In this document: positions 37,286-45,912 of the stretch, piece after piece | Layout of the letters: every line of letters begins with the position of its first letter | Numbering within the stretch: the first letter of the stretch is position 1 | DNA from: Flavobacteriales bacterium | Lineage (GTDB): Bacteria; Bacteroidota; Bacteroidia; Flavobacteriales; Flavobacteriaceae | Assembly (NCBI GenBank): GCA_003331305.1 | Contig: QOQB01000009.1 | Coordinates: forward strand, 1-60,848 | Reading direction: 5' to 3' | Length of the DNA stretch: 60,848 nt | The notes under the pieces: model-generated | Told to the model about the DNA's origin: nothing | Seen by the model: only the letters and a program-made list of their open reading frames with translations | The model's database searches: none | Translations under genes and position numbers: made by a program

Positions 37286-39091
37286 TTACCCTATTTGCTT
37301 ACCACGACGTTTGCGCTCGTTTTCATCGAGATAAATTTTCCGTAAGCGTAAAGAGCTAGGTGTGACTTCAACATACTCGTCTTTTTGGATATATTCCAAC
37401 GCCTCCTCCAGACTAAAGGTAATTGGAGGAGCCAATTTCACCTTTTCATCAGAACCAGAAGCGCGAACATTCGATAGTTTTTTAGTTTTTGTTACGTTGA
37501 CAACCAAATCGTCTGCACGCGAATTTTCACCAATTACTTGTCCAGTGTAAATTTCATCCCCTGGTGGAATAAAAAATTTCCCCCTGTCTTGAAGTTTGTC
37601 TAACGAATATGGAATTGCTGATCCCTTTTCCATAGATATTAATGACCCATTTATGCGTCCTGGAATATCTCCTTTGTAAGGCTCAAAATCAATAAATCTA
37701 TGATTCATAATGGCTTCACCAGCTGTTGCTGTAAGCAGCTGATTCCGTAAACCAATGATGCCACGCGAAGGTATTTTGAACGAACACATCATACGCCCGC
37801 CTTTGGGCTCCATAGCAGTCATCTCACCTTTTCGCATAGTGACCATTTCGACCGCTTTACCAGAAACTCCTTCGGGTAAATCGATAGTTAATTCCTCAAC
37901 GGGCTCACATTTTCTTCCATCAATTTCTTTAATAATTACTTGAGGTTGTCCTATTTGCAGTTCATACCCTTCGCGACGCATGGTTTCTATGAGCACCGAC
38001 AAGTGTAAAACACCGCGACCAAACACCATAAACTTATCAGCTGAATCAGTAGGTTCCAAACGCATGGCTAAGTTTCGCTCCAGCTCACGCTCAAGTCTGT
38101 CTTTAATATGACGTGAGGTCACAAATTTTCCTTCTTTGCCAAAAAACGGCGAGTCATTGATAGTAAACAACATACTCATTGTAGGCTCATCAATAGCAAT
38201 GGTAGGCAATGCTTCAGGTGTTTCTATATCTGCAATAGTATCGCCAATTTCAAAATTTTCTAAACCAACAACAGCGCAGAGGTCTCCTGCTTTGACCTCA
38301 TCCACTTTTTTCCTGCCTAATCCATCAAACACCAAAAGTTCTTTAATCTTAGACTTTACTATCAAGGCATCTCGCTTCACCAAAGAAACCGTGTCTGATG
38401 CCTTAAGCACTCCTCGGTGCAAACGACCAATGGCAATTCGACCAGTAAACGACGAATAATCCAATGAAGTAATCAGCAGTTGCGTGGTTCCCTCGCTTAC
38501 GTTTGGCGCGGGAATATGCTCCACAACAGCATCAAGAAGCGGCTCAACTGAATCGGTTTGTTTTTGCCAATCGTCTGACATCCAATTGTTTTTTGCCGAT
38601 CCATATAACACAGGAAAATCTAATTGCCATTCTTCAGCACCCAATTCAAACATCAAATCAAATACCGATTCGTACACTTCCTCTGGAGTGCAATTTTCTT
38701 TATCCACCTTATTGACAACCACAATGGGCTTTAACTTTAAGTTGATTGCCTTTTGCAATACAAAACGCGTTTGTGGCATAGGGCCTTCAAAGGCATCAAC
38801 GAGTAACAAAACACCATCTGCCATGTTAAGTACCCGCTCTACTTCACCCCCAAAATCGGCGTGACCAGGGGTATCTATGATATTAATTTTAGTGTCCTTG
38901 TATTGTACAGAAACATTTTTAGACAAAATGGTAATACCGCGCTCACGCTCCAGGTCGTTGTTGTCAAGAATAAGTTCGCCCTTATTTTCATTGTCTCTAA
39001 AAAGCTGGCAATGGTGAAGAATTTTATCAACCAAGGTTGTTTTGCCATGATCAACGTGTGCGATGATAGCAATATTGCGTATATTTTTCAT
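37286..39091 (-). CDS. bipA: ribosome-associated GTPase TypA/BipA
   Basis: A translational GTPase related to EF-G that assists 50S assembly and stress adaptation. G motifs: IAHVDHGKTTLVDKIL, DTPGHADFGGEVERV, VVNKVDKENC; the C-terminal BipA-specific domain includes PSRGIIGLRNQLLTATAGEA and LRKIYLDENERKRRGKQ. 601 residues, standard. Divergent from kdsA. Confidence 0.96.
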   Translation of the reverse strand: MKNIRNIAIIAHVDHGKTTLVDKILHHCQLFRDNENKGELILDNNDLERERGITILSKNVSVQYKDTKINIIDTPGHADFGGEVERVLNMADGVLLLVDAFEGPMPQTRFVLQKAINLKLKPIVVVNKVDKENCTPEEVYESVFDLMFELGAEEWQLDFPVLYGSAKNNWMSDDWQKQTDSVEPLLDAVVEHIPAPNVSEGTTQLLITSLDYSSFTGRIAIGRLHRGVLKASDTVSLVKRDALIVKSKIKELLVFDGLGRKKVDEVKAGDLCAVVGLENFEIGDTIADIETPEALPTIAIDEPTMSMLFTINDSPFFGKEGKFVTSRHIKDRLERELERNLAMRLEPTDSADKFMVFGRGVLHLSVLIETMRREGYELQIGQPQVIIKEIDGRKCEPVEELTIDLPEGVSGKAVEMVTMRKGEMTAMEPKGGRMMCSFKIPSRGIIGLRNQLLTATAGEAIMNHRFIDFEPYKGDIPGRINGSLISMEKGSAIPYSLDKLQDRGKFFIPPGDEIYTGQVIGENSRADDLVVNVTKTKKLSNVRASGSDEKVKLAPPITFSLEEALEYIQKDEYVEVTPSSLRLRKIYLDENERKRRGKQIG

Positions 39092-39175
39092 AGTCTATTT
39101 TGCGCGCCAAAGGTACATTTTTTTCATACAGGAATATGATGTGCTTTGCGTTGGCTTAATCCGTATTTTTACCAC

Positions 39176-39988
39176 ATGAAACAGTTTGTAAAACGCCAGA
39201 CCGAATCCAATCAATTTTTCTTGTTAGCTGGACCCTGTGCCATTGAAGGAGAAGACATGGCATTGCGTATTGCAGAACACCTTGTAGAAGTAACAAACAG
39301 GCTTCAATTACCTTTTGTTTTTAAGGGAAGTTTTAAAAAAGCAAATCGGAGTAGGTTGGATAGCTTCACTGGAATAGGCAATGAAAAAGCCTTACAAATA
39401 CTCAGAAAAGTAGGTGAAACCTTTGATGTGCCAACAGTTACAGATATTCACGAGGTTTCAGATGCAACAATGGCTGCGGAATATGTAGATGTACTGCAAA
39501 TTCCAGCCTTCTTAGTACGTCAAACAGATTTAGTAGTTGCTGCTGCCAATACGGGGAAATATGTAAACCTTAAAAAAGGGCAATTTATGAGTCCTGAAAG
39601 TATGCAACATGCCGTTACCAAAGTAACTGCTTCTGGGAATAATAACACTTGGATTACAGATCGTGGTACTATGTTTGGCTATCAGGATATGGTAGTTGAT
39701 TTTAGAGGCATTCCTGTAATGAAGTCGTTTGCCCCAACTATTTTAGATGTTACGCATTCACTCCAGCAACCCAATCAGGCAAACGGAGTCACGGGCGGAC
39801 GACCAGAGCTTATTGAAACCATGGCAAAGGCTGGAATCGCAGCAGGTGTAGATGGACTATTTATGGAAACTCACTTTGACCCAAGTGCAGCAAAAAGCGA
39901 TGGTGCTAATATGCTTCCGCTTCATCTTTTAGAAGGATTATTAGAAAGATTAGCAACATTGCGCAAAGCTGTAAATCAAATTTCTTAA
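39176..39988 (+). CDS. kdsA: 3-deoxy-8-phosphooctulonate synthase
   Basis: Condenses PEP with arabinose 5-phosphate to give KDO-8-phosphate for lipopolysaccharide. The start at 39176 gives MKQFVKRQTESNQFFLLAGP CAIEGED. Also seen are FKGSFKKANRSRLDSFTG, GVPTVTDIHE-like DVPTVTDIHEVSDA, LQIPAFLVRQTDLVVAAANT G, TDRGTMFGYQ, VTHSLQQPN and METHFDPSAAKSDG. 270 residues. Its stop codon overlaps a -7-like box that may serve ssrA. Confidence 0.94.
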   Translation: MKQFVKRQTESNQFFLLAGPCAIEGEDMALRIAEHLVEVTNRLQLPFVFKGSFKKANRSRLDSFTGIGNEKALQILRKVGETFDVPTVTDIHEVSDATMAAEYVDVLQIPAFLVRQTDLVVAAANTGKYVNLKKGQFMSPESMQHAVTKVTASGNNNTWITDRGTMFGYQDMVVDFRGIPVMKSFAPTILDVTHSLQQPNQANGVTGGRPELIETMAKAGIAAGVDGLFMETHFDPSAAKSDGANMLPLHLLEGLLERLATLRKAVNQIS

Positions 39989-39993
39989 ATTTG
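39986..39993 (+). promoter_or_regulatory. possible -7 element (TAAATTTG) for ssrA
   Basis: TAAATTTG fits TAnnTTTG and includes the kdsA stop codon. It predicts a transcript start near 40000, leaving a 5' extension of about 28 nt for RNase P to remove. The best TTG (39959-39961) is 24 nt away, slightly long. Confidence 0.4.
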
Positions 39994-40027
39994 CATCCGC
40001 TTTTGGCGGAACGTTCTTTGAATACAT

Positions 40028-40424
40028 GGGGTCGACTGGTATTGACAGCGAGATTCATGACGATGTAAGCAAGTCGAGCGCTGGACTACAGCTCGTAAAT
40101 CTCATAGTACCACCATTTTAAATGGCGAGAATAACTACGCTCTTGCAGCCTAATTGACTGAATTATAGTAAGTCCAGGCCCTAGTCCCGCAAGGCGGGAA
40201 GGCAAGATGTCTTTGGGAAGCCCTTGTTGACGGCGTCCCGCAAAAAGATACCATCAAAGTCAACATAGAGATCACGGTGCTTCGACGCGTTCTCAAAATA
40301 AAGAAGCTAAGGTAATTGTGGGCGGTTTTCGGTCAGCAACTATTCAAAAATCAAACGAAAACTAAACTTGTAGAAAGCGTTTGATTGACTTGTTTGGACG
40401 AGGGTTCGATTCCCTCCGACTCCA
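40028..40424 (+). ncRNA. ssrA: transfer-messenger RNA (tmRNA)
   Basis: Rescues ribosomes stalled on broken mRNAs. The 5' GGGGTCG pairs with the 3' CGACTCC to form the tRNA-like acceptor, and the T arm GAGGGTTCGATTCCCTC is intact; the discriminator A is at 40424 and CCA is not encoded. The resume codon and tag are read at 40124-40153: GGC GAG AAT AAC TAC GCT CTT GCA GCC TAA, giving GENNYALAA, a typical Bacteroidota tag. About 397 nt. An intrinsic terminator follows. Confidence 0.96.
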
Positions 40425-40430
40425 CAACAT

Positions 40431-40458
40431 AACCCTCACATTGTGAGGGTTTTTTGTT
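40431..40458 (+). terminator. intrinsic terminator of ssrA
   Basis: AACCCTCAC, short loop ATT, GTGAGGGTT, then a run of T residues (TTTTTTGTTTTTT region). A near-perfect 9-bp stem immediately after the tmRNA. Confidence 0.92.
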
Positions 40459-40476
40459 TTTTAGCCAACTTCGCTA

Positions 40477-40536
40477 TTAAGCTGCCCAAACCCAGTCATT
40501 GGTACAAATAAAATTAGAAGTAATAGTTTTTTTCAT
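40477..40536 (-). other. 19-codon open frame of doubtful status
   Basis: Reads MKKTITSNFICTNDWVWAA on the minus strand, between the ssrA terminator and the 61-bp repeat. Nothing recognisable; it may be the start of a truncated gene or chance. The stretch 40459-40693 holds otherwise only this frame and the repeat. Confidence 0.15.
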
Positions 40537-40554
40537 TGTACTAATTTAAGAAAT

Positions 40555-40615
40555 TAAACCATAGGCATATCTTCTTCTTTAAGTTCTGCTACTTCTAATC
40601 CTCTTAAGTAGGTTT
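40555..40615 (-). repeat. 61-bp repeat, copy 2 (inverted relative to 309-369)
   Basis: The reverse complement of this segment equals 309-369. In the same reading frame the upstream sequence continues as KTFSFYIVVSCTNIIKTYLR, without a start codon, and the frame ends in PMV and TAA (TAG in copy 1). Flanks outside the 61 bp do not match. Confidence 0.85.
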
Positions 40616-40693
40616 TAATTATATTAGTACAACTAACAACAATATAAAATGAAAAAGTTTTTTATTAATAATGGTTATTGTAAATAATAAAAC

Positions 40694-41050
40694 TTAGTTT
40701 GTAGAAGCTTCGCCATAATTATTTGGTCCATCATTGCCTTTTTTGATTACTAAATAAAGCCAATAAGGGCTCGCAATTATTGTAAAAACCCACAAATAGT
40801 TCCAGCCACTTTTATTTACGTCGTGTAATCTTCTAATTGTAACAGATAAGCTTGGTATAATGGAAATAAGTGTATAAATCCCTCCAATTAATCCAGTTTC
40901 TGACATAGATGTACCTAAAACTTGCGTGTCAATTAGTGAACATATGATGGAAATGATAGTAGAAAAAAGGGTAAAATACCAAAACTCTGGTCTGTTAGCT
41001 CTACCCTTAAAGTTGAATGCTTGTTTAAATGCTAATATGTAATATTTCAT
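40694..41050 (-). CDS. DUF805 inner-membrane protein
   Basis: 118 residues with three to four hydrophobic segments and the DUF805 signature: FKQAFNFKGRANRPEFWYF near the start and IRRLHDVNKSGWNYLW in the middle. The function of the family is unknown (E. coli YhaH/YhaI type). It is divergent from the ABC/peptidase pair with a 48-nt A+T-rich gap that contains TATTTTTG on the minus strand, a possible -7 box. Confidence 0.85.
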   Translation of the reverse strand: MKYYILAFKQAFNFKGRANRPEFWYFTLFSTIISIICSLIDTQVLGTSMSETGLIGGIYTLISIIPSLSVTIRRLHDVNKSGWNYLWVFTIIASPYWLYLVIKKGNDGPNNYGEASTN

Positions 41051-41098
41051 GATTTTTAGTTAATTTTAAAAATCAAAAATAATATAAGTCTGCGAAAC

Positions 41099-41977
41099 AT
41101 GAAATTATCGATAAATAAACTTTCTAAAACCTACAGAAATGGTGTTAAAGCGTTAGATAGAGTAAATCTTGAAATTGGAACTGGAATGTTTGGACTATTA
41201 GGTCCTAATGGTGCTGGTAAATCTTCTTTAATGAGGACCATTGCTACAATTCAAAGTCCTGACGATGGTGAAATTTTCTTTAATGACATTAATGTGCTAG
41301 AAGATAATATTTCATTAAGAAAAATTTTAGGTTACCTCCCACAAACATTCGGCGTTTATCCAAAAATGACTGCAGACAGCCTACTTAATTATTTTGCAAT
41401 GTTAAAGGGTGTCTCCAGTAAAAAGGAAAGAAAAGAATTGATCGATAATCTTCTTGAAATTACCAACTTAGAAGATGCAAGATGGAAAAATGTTAGCGGT
41501 TTTTCAGGAGGGATGAAACAAAGGTTTGGAATTGCACAGCTTCTTATAAATAATCCCAAACTAATTATTGTAGATGAACCTACCGCAGGCCTTGACCCCG
41601 CAGAAAGGCAGCGATTTTTAAATGTTTTAAGGGAGGTTGGTTCAAATTCTACTGTTATTTTTTCCACACACATTGTTGAAGATGTAAAAGAACTTTGTAA
41701 CAACATGGCTATTATGAATAATGGTAGAATCCTAAAACAAATTAAACCAACGGACTCAACCAAAGAGTTAAAAGGAAAAATTTGGATGAAAATCGTTGAA
41801 AAAGATCAAATCGATGAATTGAATAAAAACCTAAATATTTTATCAACGAGTTTTAATCCTGACAATTCAATTAACATTCGGATTTACTCTGAGAGTAAAT
41901 CCAATGAAGGATTTAAAAAAGTTGATCCAAATCTGGAGGATGTATACTTTACCACATTAAAAGAAAATTCTAAATAG
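41099..41977 (+). CDS. ABC transporter ATPase of an ABC-2 type exporter
   Basis: 292 residues. Walker A LLGPNGAGKSSLMRTI, Q-loop GYLPQTFGVYPKM, signature FSGGMKQRFGIAQLL, Walker B LIIVDEPTAGLDPAE, H-loop FSTHIVEDV. The closing 60 residues form a regulatory tail ending in DVYFTTLKEN. The stop overlaps the GTG start of the next gene (TAGTG), so the ATPase serves that permease-peptidase. Confidence 0.92.
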   Translation: MKLSINKLSKTYRNGVKALDRVNLEIGTGMFGLLGPNGAGKSSLMRTIATIQSPDDGEIFFNDINVLEDNISLRKILGYLPQTFGVYPKMTADSLLNYFAMLKGVSSKKERKELIDNLLEITNLEDARWKNVSGFSGGMKQRFGIAQLLINNPKLIIVDEPTAGLDPAERQRFLNVLREVGSNSTVIFSTHIVEDVKELCNNMAIMNNGRILKQIKPTDSTKELKGKIWMKIVEKDQIDELNKNLNILSTSFNPDNSINIRIYSESKSNEGFKKVDPNLEDVYFTTLKENSK

Positions 41978-44900
41978 TGTTAAATAATATTTTTTCTCAT
42001 GAGTTAAGTTATTGGTTCAAAAGACCTGCATTCTATATTTATGTAATCATTTTTTTCGCGATTGGTTTATTTAGCTCTGGTGCTTCAGCAGGTCTTTTCG
42101 ACTCGGTTTCTATGACGGTAGGCTCCTCTAGGGTTGTTAATTCCCCCTACGCAATAGCAATGTTATTTGGAGGACTTAGCTCATTAATTATTTTCTTATA
42201 CCCTTCCATAATTGGGGTAGGAATATATAGAGACTATAAATCTGAAGCACATTTTATACTTTACTCATATCCATTTACAAAGCTACAATACCTATTTGCC
42301 AAGCTTCTGAGTGGAGTTTTTATGGTACACCTTATAATACTCATCATTGCTTTAGGGATTGGCTTAGGATTTATTTTACCTGGGACAAACCCAGATCTTT
42401 TAAAATCTTTTGAATTAAGACCATACTTTGATGTGTATATTATTTACATTCTTCCAAATCTGATTTTTACTGGATTACTCGTTTTTGGGGTTGTAACATT
42501 TTCAAGAAATATTTCGGCTGGGTTTATTTTTGTTTTGATATTACTGATTTTGCAAGGCTTTTTGGTCGGGTTTTCTGAGGAGGCTGAAAACAGGCTTTTT
42601 TCTGCTCTAATTGATCCCTTTGGAGATTTAGCCCTACAATATTATACTCAATATTGGACAGTTGCTGAACAAAATGAACTTTATATTCCGATTAAAGGGG
42701 TATTTATTTATAATCGGCTAATATGGTTGGGTGTATCTGCTATATTGTTTGCTGCCATTTATCGTTCCTTTTCATTTAGTCAGAACCCTATTAGCTTATC
42801 TTTTAAAAAGAAGACGATAAACAAGATAAAAACCCATAACTTTTTAGGAATAATCAATATAAATTTGCCGAAAGTCAATTTAGACTTTAAACTGTCTTCA
42901 CAATTAAAGCTTCTTAATAAACTATCAAATATTGATTTTCTTTACATAGTAAAAAGTCTTCCGTTTGTTTGTATTGTTTTATTTGGATTACTAATTAATA
43001 TATTAACTCTTTTTGAAGTTGGAGATATTCTTGGAACTCCAACACTTCCTCGAACTTGGAGAATGCTTGAAGCAGGAGAAACGCTAACTCTTTCGATTAA
43101 TATTTGCACTTTTTTGTACGCAGGAATGTTAATCCATCGATCTAGGATTTTCAAATTCAACGAGCTTATAGATACAACCCCAGTCAAAAATTGGATTCTT
43201 TTCGGGGCTAAGTTTTTAGCAATTATTAAGATGCAAATTTTATTGCTTTCATTAGTTTTGGCTTCAGGACTAATTTTTCAAATTAGCCAAGGGTTTTATG
43301 ACTTTGAGCTAAACCTTTACATTTACGAACTTCTGTTTTTAAGCCTTATTTACTTTATTATATGGGCATTCCTTTCATTTTTAGTTCAAACATTAATCCC
43401 AAACCCATATTTGGGACTTTTTATAATGATTGTACTATTAATTGTAATTCCACTTACAAGTCTAGCAGGTTTAGAGCAGTCGATATATAAATACAGTCAA
43501 GGGCCTGGCTATAGCTACTCAGATATGAATGGATATGGCTCTAGTGTTGAAAGATATTTTATATATAAGATTTACTGGACATGTCTTGGTATTGTATTCT
43601 ACATACTAACATTATTGTTTTACTACAGGGGGGTTGTCAGTAGTTTTAGAGAACGCTTTTATTTAGCAAAGCAAAGATTCGATGGACTCCATCGTTTAAC
43701 CATTTCATTATTTACAATTTTATTTCTATCAATTGGTGGATATATTTATTATGAAAATAATATCTTAAATATTCGAAAATCTTCTAAAGAAAGAGAAGTT
43801 GCGACAGTCGAATGGGAGAAAAAGTATAAAAAATATGAAGATTACGTTCAACCAAGAATTACATCGGTAAATGTCAATCTAGATCTTTTCCCTGAAAAAA
43901 GAGATTTTAAAGCCTCTGGGATTTATTTAATGGTCAATAAATCTGATAAAGCAATTGATAGTTTATTTCTAGACCACTCAAGCAGAATCAGTACTTTTAA
44001 ATTTAATAAGCTAAATGATTTAGTTTTAGAAGACACGATATATCATTTCGATATTTATCACTTTAAAGACCCAATCCTTCCTGGAGATACTCTACAACTT
44101 ACATTCACAGTTAAAAATAAAAACAATACAATATTACGAAATAATTCACCTGTTCTATATAACGGTACTTTTATCAATAATTCTGTTTTTCCATCGATAG
44201 GATACCCTGGAGGTGAACTAAGAGATGATAAGACGAGAGAAAAATATGGGCTGCCACCAAATAACCTTAAACCCTTCCCTTCTGACACTACAGCTCTTGG
44301 GAATACCTATATTTCAAGAGATTCTGATTGGATTGATTTTGAAGCAATTGTAAGTACGTCTAAGGATCAAATTGCGATTTCTCCTGGTTACTTAGAGCGT
44401 GAATGGGTTGAAGAAGATCGAAGGTATTTCCATTACAAAATGGACAGTAAAATTTTAAATTTTTATGCCTTTAATTCTGCCAAATATTTAGTAAAAAAGG
44501 ATAAGTGGAAGAATGTAGATTTAGAAATTTATTACCATGAAGGTCATGATTATAACCTGGACCGAATGATGAAAGGAATGAAATATGCTTTGGAATATTG
44601 TTCAACACAATTCAGTCCTTATCAACACAGACAATTGCGTATCGTTGAGTTTCCAAAAATACTGGGGTCATATGCTCAGTCATTTCCAAACACTGTCCCT
44701 TTTTCAGAAGGCGTTGGCTTTATAGCTGATGTTGATGATTCAAGAAAGGGAGGAAACGATTATCCTTTTTACATCACAGCACATGAGGTTGCTCACCAAT
44801 GGTTTGCTCATCAAGTGATCGGGGCTGATGTCTTAGGGGCAACTGTTATGTCAGAGAGCTTATCCGAATATGTTGGATTAAAAATTATTGAGAGTGTTAA

Positions 44901-45627
44901 TGGGAAAAATAAAATGAGAAAATTTCTGAAAAAGGCCCTTGATAATTATTTAACAGATCGAACTTTCGAGACAAAGAGAGAAAATGCTCTTATGTATAAT
45001 GATGGACAAGGCTATATTCACTATCAAAAAGGTTCTCTTGTTTTCTATGCGCTAAGTGATTATCTAGGAGAGAAAAAATTAAACAAAACGATTTCTAAAT
45101 ATGTGAATAGCGTTGCTTTTCAAGAGCCGCCATACACAACAACAATAGAACTTCTAAGTTATTTAAAAGAAGATACTCCAGATTCTCTTCAGTACATTTT
45201 AGAGGATATGTTTGAAACCATTACGTTGTATGATAATAAAGCTGTTTCTGCTTCATCTTCAAAACTTGAAAATGGCAAATATAAAGTTGATTTTGAATTC
45301 AATGTTCGTAAATACAGAAACGACGAAAAAGGGAAAATTAACTTTGGTGATCGTAAAATTGATTCGATATCTTTTCAAGGAAGTGATATGGGAAAGCCCT
45401 CTTATTCAGTCTATTTAGAGGATTATATCGACATTGGGGTTTTTGGTATTGACCAAGAAGAGGAGTTAGAATTATATCTAAAAAAACATAAAATTTCAGC
45501 AATTAATAACGCTGTTTCAATCATAGTTGACAAAGAGCCAATCGAAGTCGGTATAGATCCTTACAATAAACTAATTGATACAGACTCAGGTGACAATAGA
45601 AAAAAAGTAAAAGAAATAAATGAATAA
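41977..45627 (+). CDS. ABC-2 permease fused to an M1-family metallopeptidase
   Basis: 1216 residues in one frame, starting with GTG. Residues about 1-600 contain some twelve membrane helices in two sets (for example FYIYVIIFFAIGLFSSG, FIFVLILLILQGFL, then LPFVCIVLFGLLINILTLF and later helices), the permease part. After a last helix near residue 590 comes an extracytoplasmic region with an N-terminal beta domain and a gluzincin site: H936-E-V-A-H940 with a second-shell Glu in MSESLSEY, 19 residues on (classical M1 has 18). The canonical GAMEN is not evident; FPNTVPFSEGVGF takes the place. Coupled to the ATPase gene. Function unknown: perhaps cleavage of a peptide during transport. Confidence 0.88.
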   Translation: MLNNIFSHELSYWFKRPAFYIYVIIFFAIGLFSSGASAGLFDSVSMTVGSSRVVNSPYAIAMLFGGLSSLIIFLYPSIIGVGIYRDYKSEAHFILYSYPFTKLQYLFAKLLSGVFMVHLIILIIALGIGLGFILPGTNPDLLKSFELRPYFDVYIIYILPNLIFTGLLVFGVVTFSRNISAGFIFVLILLILQGFLVGFSEEAENRLFSALIDPFGDLALQYYTQYWTVAEQNELYIPIKGVFIYNRLIWLGVSAILFAAIYRSFSFSQNPISLSFKKKTINKIKTHNFLGIININLPKVNLDFKLSSQLKLLNKLSNIDFLYIVKSLPFVCIVLFGLLINILTLFEVGDILGTPTLPRTWRMLEAGETLTLSINICTFLYAGMLIHRSRIFKFNELIDTTPVKNWILFGAKFLAIIKMQILLLSLVLASGLIFQISQGFYDFELNLYIYELLFLSLIYFIIWAFLSFLVQTLIPNPYLGLFIMIVLLIVIPLTSLAGLEQSIYKYSQGPGYSYSDMNGYGSSVERYFIYKIYWTCLGIVFYILTLLFYYRGVVSSFRERFYLAKQRFDGLHRLTISLFTILFLSIGGYIYYENNILNIRKSSKEREVATVEWEKKYKKYEDYVQPRITSVNVNLDLFPEKRDFKASGIYLMVNKSDKAIDSLFLDHSSRISTFKFNKLNDLVLEDTIYHFDIYHFKDPILPGDTLQLTFTVKNKNNTILRNNSPVLYNGTFINNSVFPSIGYPGGELRDDKTREKYGLPPNNLKPFPSDTTALGNTYISRDSDWIDFEAIVSTSKDQIAISPGYLEREWVEEDRRYFHYKMDSKILNFYAFNSAKYLVKKDKWKNVDLEIYYHEGHDYNLDRMMKGMKYALEYCSTQFSPYQHRQLRIVEFPKILGSYAQSFPNTVPFSEGVGFIADVDDSRKGGNDYPFYITAHEVAHQWFAHQVIGADVLGATVMSESLSEYVGLKIIESVNGKNKMRKFLKKALDNYLTDRTFETKRENALMYNDGQGYIHYQKGSLVFYALSDYLGEKKLNKTISKYVNSVAFQEPPYTTTIELLSYLKEDTPDSLQYILEDMFETITLYDNKAVSASSSKLENGKYKVDFEFNVRKYRNDEKGKINFGDRKIDSISFQGSDMGKPSYSVYLEDYIDIGVFGIDQEEELELYLKKHKISAINNAVSIIVDKEPIEVGIDPYNKLIDTDSGDNRKKVKEINE

Positions 45628-45630
45628 AAA

Positions 45631-45684
45631 AACCGCTACACTATAATAGTGTAACGGTTACATATAATAAAAATGTAACCGTTA
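45631..45684 (+). other. two overlapping hairpins sharing one arm, after the ABC/peptidase gene
   Basis: Hairpin A pairs AACCGcTACACTA (45631-45643) with TAGTGTAaCGGTT (45647-45659). Hairpin B pairs TAACGGTTACAT (45652-45663) with ATGTAACCGTTA (45673-45684). The arm TAACGGTT belongs to both, so only one can form at a time. Neither has a strong T-tract, though A may act as a terminator. Confidence 0.65.
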
Positions 45685-45693
45685 TGTTGTTCT

Positions 45694-45720
45694 AGTACTC
45701 AAGGCGGAACTTGAACCAAA
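45694..45720 (-). other. tRNA 3'-end-like fragment (tRNA-Leu type), possible attachment scar
   Basis: On the minus strand GGTTCAAGTTCCGCCTTGAG then TACT looks like the T loop, T-stem 3' half and acceptor 3' half of a tRNA-Leu, but the 5' half of the T stem and the remainder of the tRNA are missing. Integrating elements commonly leave such fragments. Confidence 0.4.
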
Positions 45721-45770
45721 AAATCCAAAGCTTATAGTTTTATCATTTTTGACAAATCTTCTCTAAAAAA

Positions 45771-45799
45771 GTTCGATTTCACTCCCCTCTGCTCCACTA
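45771..45799 (+). other. second tRNA/tmRNA 3'-end-like fragment
   Basis: GTTCGATTTCACTCCCCTCT followed by GCTCCACTA resembles the T loop and acceptor end of a tRNA or of ssrA (GTTCGATTCCCTCCGACTCC ACAA at 40404 on), yet spacing is wrong for a working molecule and there is no 5' part. The rest of 45800-45912 shows nothing further that I can name. Confidence 0.3.
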
Positions 45800-45912
45800 T
45801 TTATTTTCGGGAATAATAATTTATTCTTGAGAATAAAATCTTACAACCCATTGCGCTATTTTCGAAACAAACACTCAAACTTTTGAACAGTTTTGTAGAA
45901 ACTTCCTAAAAA

